NCBI GenBank assembly: GCA_025998755.1
Contig: AP024674.1
Span: 1,292,162-1,356,161 of the forward strand
Reading direction: 5' to 3'
Source: Armatimonadota bacterium
GTDB lineage: Bacteria > Armatimonadota > UBA5829 > DSUL01
DNA length: 64,000 nucleotides
The translations under genes were made by a program, and so were the position numbers. Under the pieces are notes generated by a model that was not told the DNA's origin, did no database searches, and was given only the letters and a program-made list of their open reading frames with translations. How positions within the stretch are numbered: position 1 is the first letter of the stretch; every line of letters starts with the position of its first letter. Positions 1 to 8,815 of this stretch are shown here, in pieces.

Positions 1-1
1 G

Positions 2-1207
2 CGCGTCCTGGAGCGGGTGGCGAGGCGTTTGCGGCGCATTCTTGCCCGGGACCTCCGTCCGCAGAGACCGATAGACACAGCCGACCCCGTGCTGAAGGAC
101 CTGGTCCGCTCCGCCCAGGAGTTGACCGACTTTATTCGGGAATCCTGGGACGCCGCGGACCGGCAACTCGGCGAGCTCGAGAGCATTGTGGACGACCTGG
201 CCGACGCCGTTATCGCGACGGACGCCTCCTGCCGCATTACGCGGGCGAACGTGGCGGCCGGACAGTTCTTCGGGCATCTCCCCCACCGTTCCATGTTGGG
301 GATGACCATCGTCGAGGCCACGCTGAACCATTCCCTTGACGCGATGGTCCGCTCCTGCATCGAGACCGGCACCGTGACCGAAGGGGTGCTTGATCTTTTC
401 CAACCGCGTGAACGCTCGCTCTCCGCAGTCATCATCCCGCGGACGGCTCCCGAGGGGCAGGTGAGCGGGGCGGTTGCTGTCCTGCACGATGTCACTGAGA
501 TGCGCAAAGTGGACCGTTTGCACCGGGATTTTGTGGCCAACGCCTCCCACGAACTGCGCACGCCGCTTGCGTCCATCAAGGTCATGACCGAGAGCCTGCT
601 GAACGGCGCCGTGGACGACCCCGAACTGGCGCGCCGGTTCATCCAGTCCATTTCGGAATCAACGGAGCGCCTGACGGCGCTGGTGGACGACCTGCTCTTC
701 CTGGCCGTGCGGGAAGCCGGGCACAGCGAAGAGGGCACTGTGGTGGATGTGGACTCGGTGGCTCAGTCAGTGGCGGAGAAGCTGTTGCCCGCCGCTCAAA
801 AGCGCGGCGTCACGCTGGAGTGCCAGACCGCAAGTGGGGCCTGCGTGGCCGGAGATCCGATGGACGTTTGGCGGGCCATCGCCAACCTGGTGGACAACGC
901 CATCCGCTATACGGATGCGGGCGGTCGCGCAAAGATTACCACGCGGGCATCGGAAAGCACGGTGGAGATCGAGGTGGAGGATACCGGCATCGGCATCGCG
1001 TCGGAGCATCAGGAGATGGTGTTCGAGAGGTTCTTCCGGGTGGACGTGGTGCGCTCGCGCGAGAGCGGAGGGACGGGCCTGGGACTTTCCATTGTGCGTC
1101 AGATCGTCCGTTCGCTGGGCGGAGACGTTTCGCTGCGGAGTACTCTGGGAGAGGGGAGCACGTTCACCATCACCCTTCCCCGTCTGCGCGACGAAAGGGA
1201 AAACTGA
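2..1207 (+). CDS. PhoR-like sensor histidine kinase, 5' partial
   Basis: The reading frame is open to the left edge, so the true start and probably the membrane-anchoring N-terminus lie outside the window; the GTG at 17 is probably internal. What remains is a PAS-like sensor region (about residues 50-165, DAVIATDASCRITRAN), a HisKA dimerisation segment with the phospho-acceptor His in SHELRTPL (about residue 178 counted from the GTG), and a HATPase domain with N box (NLVDNAIRYT), G1 box (DTGIGI) and G2 box (GTGLGLSIV). PAS followed directly by HisKA-HATPase is the PhoR/PnpS arrangement, which autophosphorylates and passes phosphate to an OmpR-type regulator. A phosphate-sensing role is inference, because the partner regulator is not in the window. 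Confidence 0.9.
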   Translation, partial: RVLERVARRLRRILARDLRPQRPIDTADPVLKDLVRSAQELTDFIRESWDAADRQLGELESIVDDLADAVIATDASCRITRANVAAGQFFGHLPHRSMLGMTIVEATLNHSLDAMVRSCIETGTVTEGVLDLFQPRERSLSAVIIPRTAPEGQVSGAVAVLHDVTEMRKVDRLHRDFVANASHELRTPLASIKVMTESLLNGAVDDPELARRFIQSISESTERLTALVDDLLFLAVREAGHSEEGTVVDVDSVAQSVAEKLLPAAQKRGVTLECQTASGACVAGDPMDVWRAIANLVDNAIRYTDAGGRAKITTRASESTVEIEVEDTGIGIASEHQEMVFERFFRVDVVRSRESGGTGLGLSIVRQIVRSLGGDVSLRSTLGEGSTFTITLPRLRDEREN

Positions 1208-1228
1208 GGGCGGCCCGGCGGGCCGCCC
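1208..1228. terminator. Hairpin between convergent genes
   Basis: A perfect 9-bp stem (GGGCGGCCC / GGGCCGCCC) with a 3-nt loop follows the kinase stop codon directly. It lies 10 bp from the stop of the convergent nitroreductase gene. There is no T-tract on either side, so intrinsic termination is plausible but not shown. Confidence 0.5.
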
Positions 1229-1238
1229 CATGCGGCGA

Positions 1239-1862
1239 TCAGTCGCGGAACTCGAGAATCTCCTCGACAGGTTTCTTCTCTTTCTGGCGCACTTCGCCCG
1301 CGGGCCGGCCGACCGCCACCAGCGCCGCAAGCGACCACGGCTCCGAGACCCCGAGCAGAGACTCCAGATCCTGCCGGGCCACCAGCGGTCCGCTCAGCCA
1401 GCACGCCCCGTAGCCCAGGTCCGTGGCTGCCAGCAGGAGGTTCTGAATGGCGGCTCCGATGCTCTGCAGGTCCGGGCATCCCCGCATCTGGTTGATGTCA
1501 TCGTGCGTCAGATTCGCCGCTGGAAGCACCTGGTCCACCACGGCATCATACGGGCATCTCAGCACCGCGATGACCGCCGGGGCATCCACAAAAAACGTGG
1601 AGAACCAGTCAACTTTGGATTTCGCATTCTTCCCCGCAGGATCATCCGGCAGCAACGCGTTCAGCTTGCTGTGTATGGCCGAGGCCATCTTTTCCAGCAG
1701 CTCGTGGTTCGTGACCACCACGAATTTCCACGGCTGAGCGTTGTTGACGCTGGGGGCAAGTCCGGCGAGACGCACCATCTCACGCAGATCCTCGCGTGGC
1801 ACAGCGTCCTTCGCGAATTGCCGCACACTCCCCCGCGTTTCCACGACCGTCCTGAATTCCAT
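1239..1862 (-). CDS. Nitroreductase family protein
   Basis: A 207-residue FMN-dependent nitroreductase-family protein. The N-terminal TRGSVRQFAKDAVP segment with its Arg-Ser pair, APSVNNAQPWKFVVV in the middle of the first half, and GAAIQNLLLAATDLGYGACW in the second half are the usual flavin-binding blocks. The family reduces nitro groups, quinones or similar electrophiles with NAD(P)H; the substrate cannot be read from sequence. The ATG at 1862 was chosen because GGAGG lies just upstream; the longer open frame has no such support. It is divergent from the GH78 gene with a 216-bp gap, and convergent with the kinase. Confidence 0.88.
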   Translation of the reverse strand: MEFRTVVETRGSVRQFAKDAVPREDLREMVRLAGLAPSVNNAQPWKFVVVTNHELLEKMASAIHSKLNALLPDDPAGKNAKSKVDWFSTFFVDAPAVIAVLRCPYDAVVDQVLPAANLTHDDINQMRGCPDLQSIGAAIQNLLLAATDLGYGACWLSGPLVARQDLESLLGVSEPWSLAALVAVGRPAGEVRQKEKKPVEEILEFRD

Positions 1863-2078
1863 GGTATCTGTCCCTCCTCCGGCAACAATTCCGGCTCTTC
1901 TTGAGAGCGCTGCGTCCCGCGCAGCACTGTGCTTTGTTTCGGCAGCATCCTGTGCCGCATCCTCCGGCAACAGGAGCCGTCTCTCAGGTAATATACCAGC
2001 GCGCGGGCGGCGCGAACCGCAGACCAGCGGACCGGACGCCCGTGAAATACTCTTCTGCAACGGACGGTCGAACATTTC

Positions 2079-5036
2079 ATGACGAAGCATACGGACTGGC
2101 GGGGGCGCTGGATCTGGATCGAAGGGGAGGAGAACCCCTGGAACTTTTATCTCTGCGCGCGGAAGACCTTTGAACTGGCCAACGAGCCGCAAGAGGCCTC
2201 TTTGCGGATCACCGCCGATACGCGTTACGTGCTGTGGGTGAACGGCCGGCGGCTGGGACAGGGACCGGTGCGCGCGTGGCCATCCAACTACCGGTACGAT
2301 ACCTACAACCTGAAGGGCATCTTGAAGCCAGGCCGCAATGTGGTGGCAGTGCAGGTGATGCACTCGGGCGTGGCAAGCTTCCAGTGGCTGGCCACCCGCG
2401 CCGGTCTGCTGGCCGAGCTGAAGGCCGACGGCGAGGTGATCGTGGCGACGGATACGTCCTGGAAGGTACACGAGCATCCCGGCTACTCGCGCAGCACTCC
2501 GCGCATGACTTGCCAGCAGGGATGGGTGGAGCAGTTCAACGCATTCTGGGAGCAGGCGGTCTGGCAAAACGTCGACCTGGATGAGGAGTGCGCGCAGAAA
2601 TGGCGCCGGGGAGAGCGGATCATCCGCCAGACTGTGGACTGGCGCGACGCGGACTTCGACGACAGCGGATGGCAGTCGGCGGTGGAGGTGGGGCCCGCCG
2701 GATGCGAACCGTGGACACACCTCTCACCACGGGACATCCCCTTCTTGACCGAAGAGCCGGTCTTCCCCGTGAACGTGCTGCGGGCGCGGACCGTTCGCGA
2801 GCCCCAGGTGTGGCACATCCGCCTTCGGGAGACGCTGCTGCCAGGTTATGTGGACGCTGATCCCGCGCCCATCTGCGGATTGCTGGCAACGGTGGTCTTC
2901 AGTGATGAAGAGCGGGATGTCACCCTGCTTGGCCCTGTGGAAGGGAATTTCTCCCCAGGCGAACTGCGGGTGAACGGTGAGGACGTGCCCTGGGAGCGCA
3001 GGCTGGGCAAGCCTTTCGACTCCGGGCGGTTCTACCGGTTCCGGCTGCGGCGCGGTGAGAATCTGCTGGTGTGGGACCTGACTGGGGAGTTCCACGACTG
3101 GAACTTCGCCTGCACCATTGTGGAAGGAGGTCCGCTCACCCCCGTGGCCGCCATTGTGCCGCCCTATCCTTTCCTGACTTACGGCCCGTTCGAGTCCCGG
3201 GAGGACGCCGCGTTCCAGGGAGTGTGGAATGCTTCGACAGCGGCGGATCTGGCCCCGTTCGAACAGCACGCTAAGCAAGCGTTCACAGTGCCCGAGCAAC
3301 CGCACCTGGCGACGGCCTGGGGAGAGGAAACGGGCAGGCTGGAAACTCGGACGTTCGCCGGTCTGGCCTCCCGAGGAGCGGAAGGGACGGTCATCCATCC
3401 CGATGAGCGCGGCGACGTGGAGGTGCTGCTGGACCTCGGCCGGATGACGCTCGGCTACTGGGAGCTTGAGCTGGACGCCCACGAGGGGACCGTGGTTGAC
3501 CTGCTGGGGTTCGAGTCGATCCAGGACGGCGCGCTGGACCTTGCGTGGGGGCTCAATAACACACTGCGCTACACGGCGAGAGCGGGCCGCCAGGTCTACC
3601 GGTCGGTGGTCAGCCGGGGAGCCCGCTATTTCCTGCTGGTGCTGCGGGATCTGAAGGCGCCCGTTACGGTGCACGGCGTGCGGGTGGTTCAGAGCACCTA
3701 TCCCTGCGTGGAACGGGGGGCCTTCCGGTGCGATGATTATCTGCTGAACCGGATCTGGGAGATCGGCGCATACACCACAAGGCTCTGCGCGCAGGACACC
3801 TACATTGACTGCCCCACCTACGAGCAGACCTTCTGGGTGGGTGATTCCCGGAACGAAGGAGCGGTCAACCACTGGGCTTTCGGGGAATATGCCCTCTCCC
3901 GGCGGTGTCTGCTGCTGGCCGCCGAGAGTCTGCAGCGCTCGCCGCTGGTTGAATCTCAGGTACCGTCCGGCTGGACCAATGTGCTTCCCACCTGGAGCCT
4001 TCTGTGGGCGCTGGCGTGCGAAGAGTACTGGCAGGTGACAGGAGATCGGGAATTTCTGGAGCAGGTGTTCCCCGCCATCCGGAAGCAGAATGATTACTGC
4101 CTCTCGTGCAGAGACGAGCGGGGTCTGGTGGTCCTGGAGGGATGGAATCTTCTGGACTGGGCACCGCTGGACCTCCCCTCCGGAGCTCCCAGCCTGCACA
4201 TTCAGGGCTGGTTCGCAATGGTGCTGGAGCGCACAGCGGTGATGGCCCGGGTTCTGGGGTTGGAAGAGGAAGCCCAGAAGGCTCTGGCGGAACGGGATAT
4301 GATCATCCAAGCGGCCAACCGCTGGTTCTGGAACGACGAGCGCAGCGCCTATGTGGATTCGCTCAAGGATGACGGGTCGCAGAGCAAGTGCGTCAGCCAG
4401 CAGACTAATACCATCGCGCTCCTGTCCGGGATCGCGACAGGTGAGAGGGCCGAAGCGATCCGGCCGATGCTCCTTGATGCGCCCGAAGGCGTGGTGCCGG
4501 TGGGGAGCCCATTCTTCATGTTCTTCACGTTCGAGGCCTTGGCAAGACTTGGCGCTTATGAGGACATTCTGGAGCTCAGCCGCCGCTGGTGGGGAATAAT
4601 GCTGGACGCCGGCTCCACCACCTGCTGGGAAATCTTCCCCGGGTACGAAGTGAGCGGACGCTACACCCGCAGCCAGTGCCACGCCTGGAGCGCAGCGCCC
4701 ACGTTCTTCCAGTCGCGCTATCAGCTGGGAGTCGCGCCGCTGGAGCCGGGATTCACCCGGGCGGAGATTGCACCCGTCCCGGCCGGCCTGAAATGGGCGC
4801 AGGGCCGCGTTCCCACCCCGCGAGGGGACATCTCCGTGGCCTGGCGCAGGGAAGACAGACGCTTCCGTCTGGAGGCAGAACTACCGCCGGGTGTGCAAGG
4901 AGTCCTTAGGCTCCCCGTGCCGGACGGCGCGCACTTCTCCGTGGTTGAGGGATGCCGCCGCAGCGGAGAGTCGCCAAGCTTGCCAGTCTTCGAAGCTGAT
5001 GGCGGCTCGCAGGTGACACTTGAAGCCGAGTTCTGA
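2079..5036 (+). CDS. GH78 alpha-L-rhamnosidase-like protein
   Basis: 985 residues, about the size expected for multi-domain GH78 enzymes. The N-terminal part (about 1-170) holds the WRGRWIW start and a beta-sandwich segment with TRYVLWVNGRRLGQGP, typical of the carbohydrate-binding domain in bacterial rhamnosidases. The central (alpha/alpha)6-barrel region carries CPTYEQTFWVGDSRNE (about residue 575), which corresponds to the conserved acidic motif near the GH78 active site. The C-terminal part is a beta domain. No signal peptide is visible, so a cytoplasmic location is likely. The family removes terminal L-rhamnose from glycosides; exact specificity is not readable. The ribosome-binding site before the ATG is weak. 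It overlaps the ankyrin gene by 17 bp. Confidence 0.85.
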   Translation: MTKHTDWRGRWIWIEGEENPWNFYLCARKTFELANEPQEASLRITADTRYVLWVNGRRLGQGPVRAWPSNYRYDTYNLKGILKPGRNVVAVQVMHSGVASFQWLATRAGLLAELKADGEVIVATDTSWKVHEHPGYSRSTPRMTCQQGWVEQFNAFWEQAVWQNVDLDEECAQKWRRGERIIRQTVDWRDADFDDSGWQSAVEVGPAGCEPWTHLSPRDIPFLTEEPVFPVNVLRARTVREPQVWHIRLRETLLPGYVDADPAPICGLLATVVFSDEERDVTLLGPVEGNFSPGELRVNGEDVPWERRLGKPFDSGRFYRFRLRRGENLLVWDLTGEFHDWNFACTIVEGGPLTPVAAIVPPYPFLTYGPFESREDAAFQGVWNASTAADLAPFEQHAKQAFTVPEQPHLATAWGEETGRLETRTFAGLASRGAEGTVIHPDERGDVEVLLDLGRMTLGYWELELDAHEGTVVDLLGFESIQDGALDLAWGLNNTLRYTARAGRQVYRSVVSRGARYFLLVLRDLKAPVTVHGVRVVQSTYPCVERGAFRCDDYLLNRIWEIGAYTTRLCAQDTYIDCPTYEQTFWVGDSRNEGAVNHWAFGEYALSRRCLLLAAESLQRSPLVESQVPSGWTNVLPTWSLLWALACEEYWQVTGDREFLEQVFPAIRKQNDYCLSCRDERGLVVLEGWNLLDWAPLDLPSGAPSLHIQGWFAMVLERTAVMARVLGLEEEAQKALAERDMIIQAANRWFWNDERSAYVDSLKDDGSQSKCVSQQTNTIALLSGIATGERAEAIRPMLLDAPEGVVPVGSPFFMFFTFEALARLGAYEDILELSRRWWGIMLDAGSTTCWEIFPGYEVSGRYTRSQCHAWSAAPTFFQSRYQLGVAPLEPGFTRAEIAPVPAGLKWAQGRVPTPRGDISVAWRREDRRFRLEAELPPGVQGVLRLPVPDGAHFSVVEGCRRSGESPSLPVFEADGGSQVTLEAEF

Positions 5037-5934
5037 GACGGATCTGTTCGAGGCCATCCGGCGCGGGGACGTGGAGGCCGTCCGCGGGCTGCTCCGAAAA
5101 GACCCCGCTCTGGCAGCATGCCGGGACGAACGCGGGCTGACTCCCCTGCACGCCGCCGCCGAAGGCGGGGGACTTCCCTTGTCGGAGCATACGGAGATCG
5201 CTCGAGAGCTGCTGAAAAGCGGAGCCGACCCCCACGCCACGGCTCCCCACGAACGGTTGGGAGCCGTTCCGGTGCTGGTCTTCGCGGCCTATTGCAGCCA
5301 CCGCAACGAAGGACTGGTCCGACTGTTGCTGGAGCACCGTTGTGAGCCGGACTGCCGATCCTCCAGCGGACTCAGCGCGATGCTGGCGGCCGCAATGCAC
5401 GGGTCACGGGAGATCTGCAACGCCCTCCGGGAACGGGGCGCCTCCGCCTGCGTCCATTCGCTGGCCGCACTGGGAATGGCGGGCGAGCTGCGGCAAATCC
5501 TTCGCCAGGATCCGGAGATGGCCAACGAACGGGATGAGTTCCTCAGGGCCACACCCCTCTACTACGCCGCCCTGCAGGACCGGCGGGAGGCCGCGGCTGT
5601 GCTGCTGGAGTTCGAGGCGCGAATCGCGGCCGAGGATCGTCAGGGAAACACCGCGGTCCATGCCGCCGCGGCGGCCGGGGCTCGCCGGACACTGGAATTT
5701 CTCCTGGAACAGGGAGCGGACGTCAACACGCGCAATCATGAGCTGCAGACTCCGCTGCACTGGGCCATCGAGGAGTGGAACTGCGAGGCAAGCGAGGTGG
5801 TCCGCCTGCTGATCGCCTGGGGAGCGGATGTGAACGCGCGGGATTCCTCCCGCCAGACGCCGCTGGGGAAGGCGATGGCGGCCAACAAGCTTCATCTGGT
5901 GGAGCTGCTGCGGAGGCACCGCGCCAGAGTGTAG
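5020..5934 (+). CDS. Ankyrin repeat protein
   Basis: 304 residues made almost entirely of ankyrin units, for example GLTPLHAAAEGG, NTAVHAAAAAGARRTLEFLLEQGADVN and LQTPLHWAIEEWNC, giving roughly seven repeats. Ankyrin repeats are protein-protein interaction scaffolds; no catalytic domain, signal peptide or membrane segment is present. The start is a TTG at 5020 inside the end of the GH78 gene, with GCAGGTG about 8 nt upstream. The overlap suggests translational coupling with that gene, but no functional link is evident. Confidence 0.85.
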   Translation: MKPSSETDLFEAIRRGDVEAVRGLLRKDPALAACRDERGLTPLHAAAEGGGLPLSEHTEIARELLKSGADPHATAPHERLGAVPVLVFAAYCSHRNEGLVRLLLEHRCEPDCRSSSGLSAMLAAAMHGSREICNALRERGASACVHSLAALGMAGELRQILRQDPEMANERDEFLRATPLYYAALQDRREAAAVLLEFEARIAAEDRQGNTAVHAAAAAGARRTLEFLLEQGADVNTRNHELQTPLHWAIEEWNCEASEVVRLLIAWGADVNARDSSRQTPLGKAMAANKLHLVELLRRHRARV

Positions 5935-6037
5935 CCCTGAGCAGGAACCGCAGGCGGCTCGCTGGCGTTAGTTCCCGCGACAAAGGCGGCATCCGACGCC
6001 GCGTACTATGCCTCACAAAAAGGATTGGAGGATCTGG

Positions 6038-6547
6038 ATGGCGGAGAGAACGCTTCTTTTCAAAGGAAACCCCGTTCCTGTGGCCGGGCCCGAGCTGAAG
6101 GCAGGAGACAGGGCGCCGGATTTCAGACTTCACCAGCGCACTCCCGACGGGCTGCGTGATGTGACGTTGGCGGATTACGCGGGCAAGACGCTCATCCTCA
6201 GCGTGGTTCCTTCTCTGGATACCCCGGTCTGTGAGATGCAGACGCTGCGCTTCAACAGGGCGGTGGAGTCGTTACCTGAGAACGTGAAGGTGCTGACCGT
6301 GAGTATGGACCTGCCCTTTGCTCAGGCACGATTTTGCAGTGAGAAGGGGACGGACCGGATCGAGACCGCCTCGGATCACCGGGACGCAAGCTTCGGCCTG
6401 GCCTACGGAACCCTGCTGGAACCTCTGCGGCTGGAGGCACGGGCGGTGTTCGTGGTGGGTCCGGACGGGATTCTGAAGCACGCCCAGTATGTTCCAGAGG
6501 TAACCAACGAGCCGGACTACGACGCGGCGCTTGCCGCTGTTCAGTAA
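6038..6547 (+). CDS. tpx: Thiol peroxidase (Tpx-type peroxiredoxin)
   Basis: 169 residues, the normal Tpx length. The peroxidatic cysteine lies in SLDTPVCEMQ and the resolving cysteine in ARFCSEKG, the spacing of atypical 2-Cys Tpx enzymes. FKGNPVPVAGPELKAGDRAPDF at the start is also typical. It reduces hydrogen peroxide and alkyl hydroperoxides using thioredoxin. The ATG at 6038 has GGAGG six bases upstream; the in-frame ATG at 6008 has no such site. A strong terminator follows, so the gene is probably monocistronic. Confidence 0.95.
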   Translation: MAERTLLFKGNPVPVAGPELKAGDRAPDFRLHQRTPDGLRDVTLADYAGKTLILSVVPSLDTPVCEMQTLRFNRAVESLPENVKVLTVSMDLPFAQARFCSEKGTDRIETASDHRDASFGLAYGTLLEPLRLEARAVFVVGPDGILKHAQYVPEVTNEPDYDAALAAVQ

Positions 6548-6575
6548 GCTCAGCCGGCAAGTCCGGCAAATAAAG

Positions 6576-6607
6576 AAAGGGGCCGGTCCGAAAGGACCCG
6601 CCCCTTT
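6576..6607 (+). terminator. Rho-independent terminator after tpx
   Basis: Nested perfect stem: AAAGGGGC pairs with GCCCCTTT, enclosing GGTCC / GGACC with a GAAA tetraloop. It begins 28 bases after the tpx stop codon and ends in a short T run. Confidence 0.85.
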
Positions 6608-6975
6608 ACTGTTAGCAACACCATGGCTGGCGTCTAGAACGCTCTCAAAAGGAAGCGGTGTAAATCCATTGCCAAGACCGGGATTGGACTTCCCGGAACT
6701 CTCCGACGGCAGTTGAGTATCGCACCGCCAGGCGAGCATATCGAGATCAAATAGTGCTCGGTATGGTTTCGGTTCGTCCGGCCACCGCCGGAGGGCTCAA
6801 CCACCTGAAACAGGCCGGACGGCTCAGCCAGCGTGAAAGCGTCGGAGGGCTAGACCCCTGAACAAGGAAAGGCCGGGGACCGGTTGTCGGAGGGCTGAAG
6901 TTCCCTCATCCACACCTTCTCTCAACCGGGCGAAGGCTTTGCGGTTTTGGCCAGGCCCACAGTCCGTCGCAGGGG
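6608..6975. other. Non-coding stretch between tpx and pseudopilin gene
   Basis: No open frame here has coding character. The stretch contains GC-rich inverted repeats and the REP-like units listed separately at 6765-6835. A small hairpin (CGGGA / TCCCG) lies near 6680-6698. Several copies of the phrase CGGAGGGCT occur (near 6789, 6843 and 6888), suggesting decayed or nested copies of a short repeat. Confidence 0.5.
6765..6835 (+). repeat. REP-like palindromic repeat, one full and one half unit
   Basis: The first unit reads GGTTTCG, then TCGTCCGGC, a 4-nt loop, GCCGGA and GGGCTCAACCA. A half unit, CGGACGGCTCAGCCAGCGT, follows at 6817-6835. The flanks match the repeat at 58844-58886, but the stem bases differ while pairing is kept. 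Confidence 0.5.
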
Positions 6976-7005
6976 TTCACAGCAGCGCCAGGGTCATGGT
7001 ATGCT
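6976..7005 (+). promoter_or_regulatory. Sigma70-type promoter for the pseudopilin gene
   Basis: TTCACA (5/6 to the -35 consensus), an 18-bp spacer, then TATGCT preceded by TG one base earlier (extended -10). It predicts a leader of about 55 nt before the ATG at 7068. Confidence 0.5.
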
Positions 7006-7067
7006 AGACGCAGAGCATCTCATTCCTCAAACAGCGGCAAAACGCCGCAGAAGGACGCATTCAGCCA

Positions 7068-7760
7068 ATGAAGCCTGCATCCAAAACCCGGGGGTTCACC
7101 CTGATCGAGCTACTGGTGGTCATCGCCATCATCGCCATCCTGGCGGCAATCCTCTTCCCCGTGTTCGCACAGGCGCGCGAGCGCGGGAGGACTGCGATGT
7201 GCCTCTCCAACCTGAAGCAGCTTGCCCTGTCCGTCAGGATGTACGTGGACGACAACAACGGTCGCATGCCCAGCCTTGCGAAGGAGTATTTCCGCACCCA
7301 GAACGACTGGTGCGGATCTACCGGCACGCGCAAGCCAGTCTACCCAGAGCAGGGACAGTTGTGGCCGTATGTGAAGTCCGAGAAAGTTTACCTGTGCCCG
7401 TCCGACAAGAACAAGCCCGCCATGGACGTGGTGGGCACGCCCAGAGACTACAAGCTCTCATACAGCATCAACGGCGTGCTGCACCTGGTGAAGCTGGACG
7501 CAGCTCTTGCATCGCGGGATCCGGCCAAGGTGATGCTGATGATCCATGAGTCCCGGGGGCCGGCAGTACCGGGTCAGCCCGGCGGTATCAATGACGGTCT
7601 CTATCTCTGGAAGAACAACAACTGGGATCGGCCTGCCGTGACGCATTATGACGGCACCACCATCGTTTACTGCGACCAGCACGCCGCCCGCATCAGCTAC
7701 GAGCAGCTCTACCGCGAGCAGACCACCATTCCCTATCAGTGGGACGTAGACATTCCCTGA
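7068..7760 (+). CDS. Type II pseudopilin-like protein (prepilin N-methylation motif)
   Basis: 230 residues. A short basic leader is followed by [19 protein letters not shown]: the prepilin-peptidase cleavage site (G before F), the Glu at +5 and the hydrophobic helix that anchors pseudopilins. [13 protein letters not shown] then leads into a globular domain of the H-X9-DG / DUF1559-related kind ([21 protein letters not shown]). The mature protein should sit in the inner membrane or be assembled by a type II secretion or pilus-like machine. Armatimonadota and Planctomycetes carry many such paralogues whose function is unknown. A promoter lies at 6976-7005. A second paralogue is at 60978-61712 on the other strand. 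Confidence 0.88.
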   Translation: MKPASKTRGFTLIELLVVIAIIAILAAILFPVFAQARERGRTAMCLSNLKQLALSVRMYVDDNNGRMPSLAKEYFRTQNDWCGSTGTRKPVYPEQGQLWPYVKSEKVYLCPSDKNKPAMDVVGTPRDYKLSYSINGVLHLVKLDAALASRDPAKVMLMIHESRGPAVPGQPGGINDGLYLWKNNNWDRPAVTHYDGTTIVYCDQHAARISYEQLYREQTTIPYQWDVDIP

Positions 7761-7981
7761 ACGCGACCAGGCCTGCACGGGGGGGTTGGCATCGCGAGGG
7801 AAGGCAAAAAAGTCCTTACATCTTTGGATCCGGCCGCCGGCCGGAAAGTTGAACAGATCCTGAGATTCCGCTGAACTCCTCAAGGGTCATGCGTGATAAA
7901 ATTGCTGTGTCCGGGCACGCAGGGCGCACGATTTCCGTCCTCCGGTCCGGGCAGGGCAAGCAAGAAAGGAGAAAAGAGACA

Positions 7982-8722
7982 ATGAAAAGATGCTTCGCCG
8001 TGATGTTCGCGGCGCTCGTCGTCTGCGCCGCGATGCCGGCCTCCGCCCAGTATTTCACTGAGGACTTCGAGGCGGGCATCGGACTCTGGACGCCGGGCTC
8101 CAACGGTCCTCTGCTGTGGCAGACGGACGTCACCGACCCCAACAACAAGGTGGCGGTCCAGGACAACGCAGCGCGCTCGATGTACCGCATCATCGCTCCG
8201 ACGATCCACGTGGGTCTGGAGCTGAGGTTCCGCTTCTATGACCCGGGAGCGGCGACCAACGTGCGGCACTTCGCGCGGCTGGCAGCCTACAGCGACCCGG
8301 TGAACTTCGGAGGACTGACGGAGCTGCTGGCCATCGGCGCCTACAACACTTCGGGCGTGCAGACCAACATGTACAGCGGCCGCGCAGCCTTCGGTAAGAC
8401 GGACACCCCGCAGGGCTGGTTCACCATCCCGAAGCCGCGCAGCGTGGGCTGGCACACGATGAAGATCACCGTCACCGGCGGCAACGGCACGGGTGGCGCC
8501 GGTAAGGGCCTGGCCAGCTACACGGTGGACGATGTGACGGTGGAGAACATCCCGATCGTCTGGTCCCCGTTCACGATGGTGCTGCTCGGCTCGAACCTGA
8601 GTTCGGCCACGGCCGGCAACTACCAGTATGATGACGTCCAGCTGGTTCCGGAGCCTGCCAGCATCCTGGCGCTCGCCGCGGGCCTGGCCGGGTTCGCCGG
8701 AATGGTCCGCCGCCGGAGCTGA
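7982..8722 (+). CDS. PEP-CTERM sorting domain protein, secreted
   Basis: 246 residues. An N-terminal Sec signal peptide (MKRCFAVMFAALVVCAAMPASAQ) is followed by a beta-rich body of about 190 residues with no recognised enzyme motif. The tail VPEPASILALAAGLAGFAGMVRRRS is a textbook PEP-CTERM sorting signal: VPEP motif, hydrophobic helix and basic end. Known biology: such tails are cleaved by an exosortase/EpsH-type transpeptidase during export of surface or exopolysaccharide-associated proteins. The ATG at 7982 has AGGAG about nine bases upstream. The gene ends 39 bases before a strong terminator hairpin. No exosortase is in the window. Confidence 0.87.
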   Translation: MKRCFAVMFAALVVCAAMPASAQYFTEDFEAGIGLWTPGSNGPLLWQTDVTDPNNKVAVQDNAARSMYRIIAPTIHVGLELRFRFYDPGAATNVRHFARLAAYSDPVNFGGLTELLAIGAYNTSGVQTNMYSGRAAFGKTDTPQGWFTIPKPRSVGWHTMKITVTGGNGTGGAGKGLASYTVDDVTVENIPIVWSPFTMVLLGSNLSSATAGNYQYDDVQLVPEPASILALAAGLAGFAGMVRRRS

Positions 8723-8761
8723 CAGTCACAGGTCAACGGTAATATCTAACAGAAAGAAAGA

Positions 8762-8787
8762 GGGACCGCCCCGGTGGCGGTCCCTTT
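8762..8787 (+). terminator. Terminator after the PEP-CTERM gene
   Basis: Perfect 9-bp stem GGGACCGCC / GGCGGTCCC with a 5-nt loop, followed by TTT. It lies between convergent genes and may also serve mgtE from the other strand, where an AGAAAGAAAG stretch (T-rich on the minus strand) follows. Confidence 0.8.
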
Positions 8788-8815
8788 GCCTGTTCAATGC
8801 GTCCAGTGCGGATGC

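Noticed and set aside
2724-4682. A 652-codon minus-strand frame antisense to the GH78 gene
   Set aside because: His/Gln/Pro/Arg-rich composition without any domain, exactly antisense to a well-supported gene; typical of shadows in high-GC DNA.
6548-7067. A CRISPR array or small RNA gene in the gap after tpx
   Set aside because: The short repeats are not regularly spaced and differ in length; there is no promoter-terminator pair enclosing a compact RNA.
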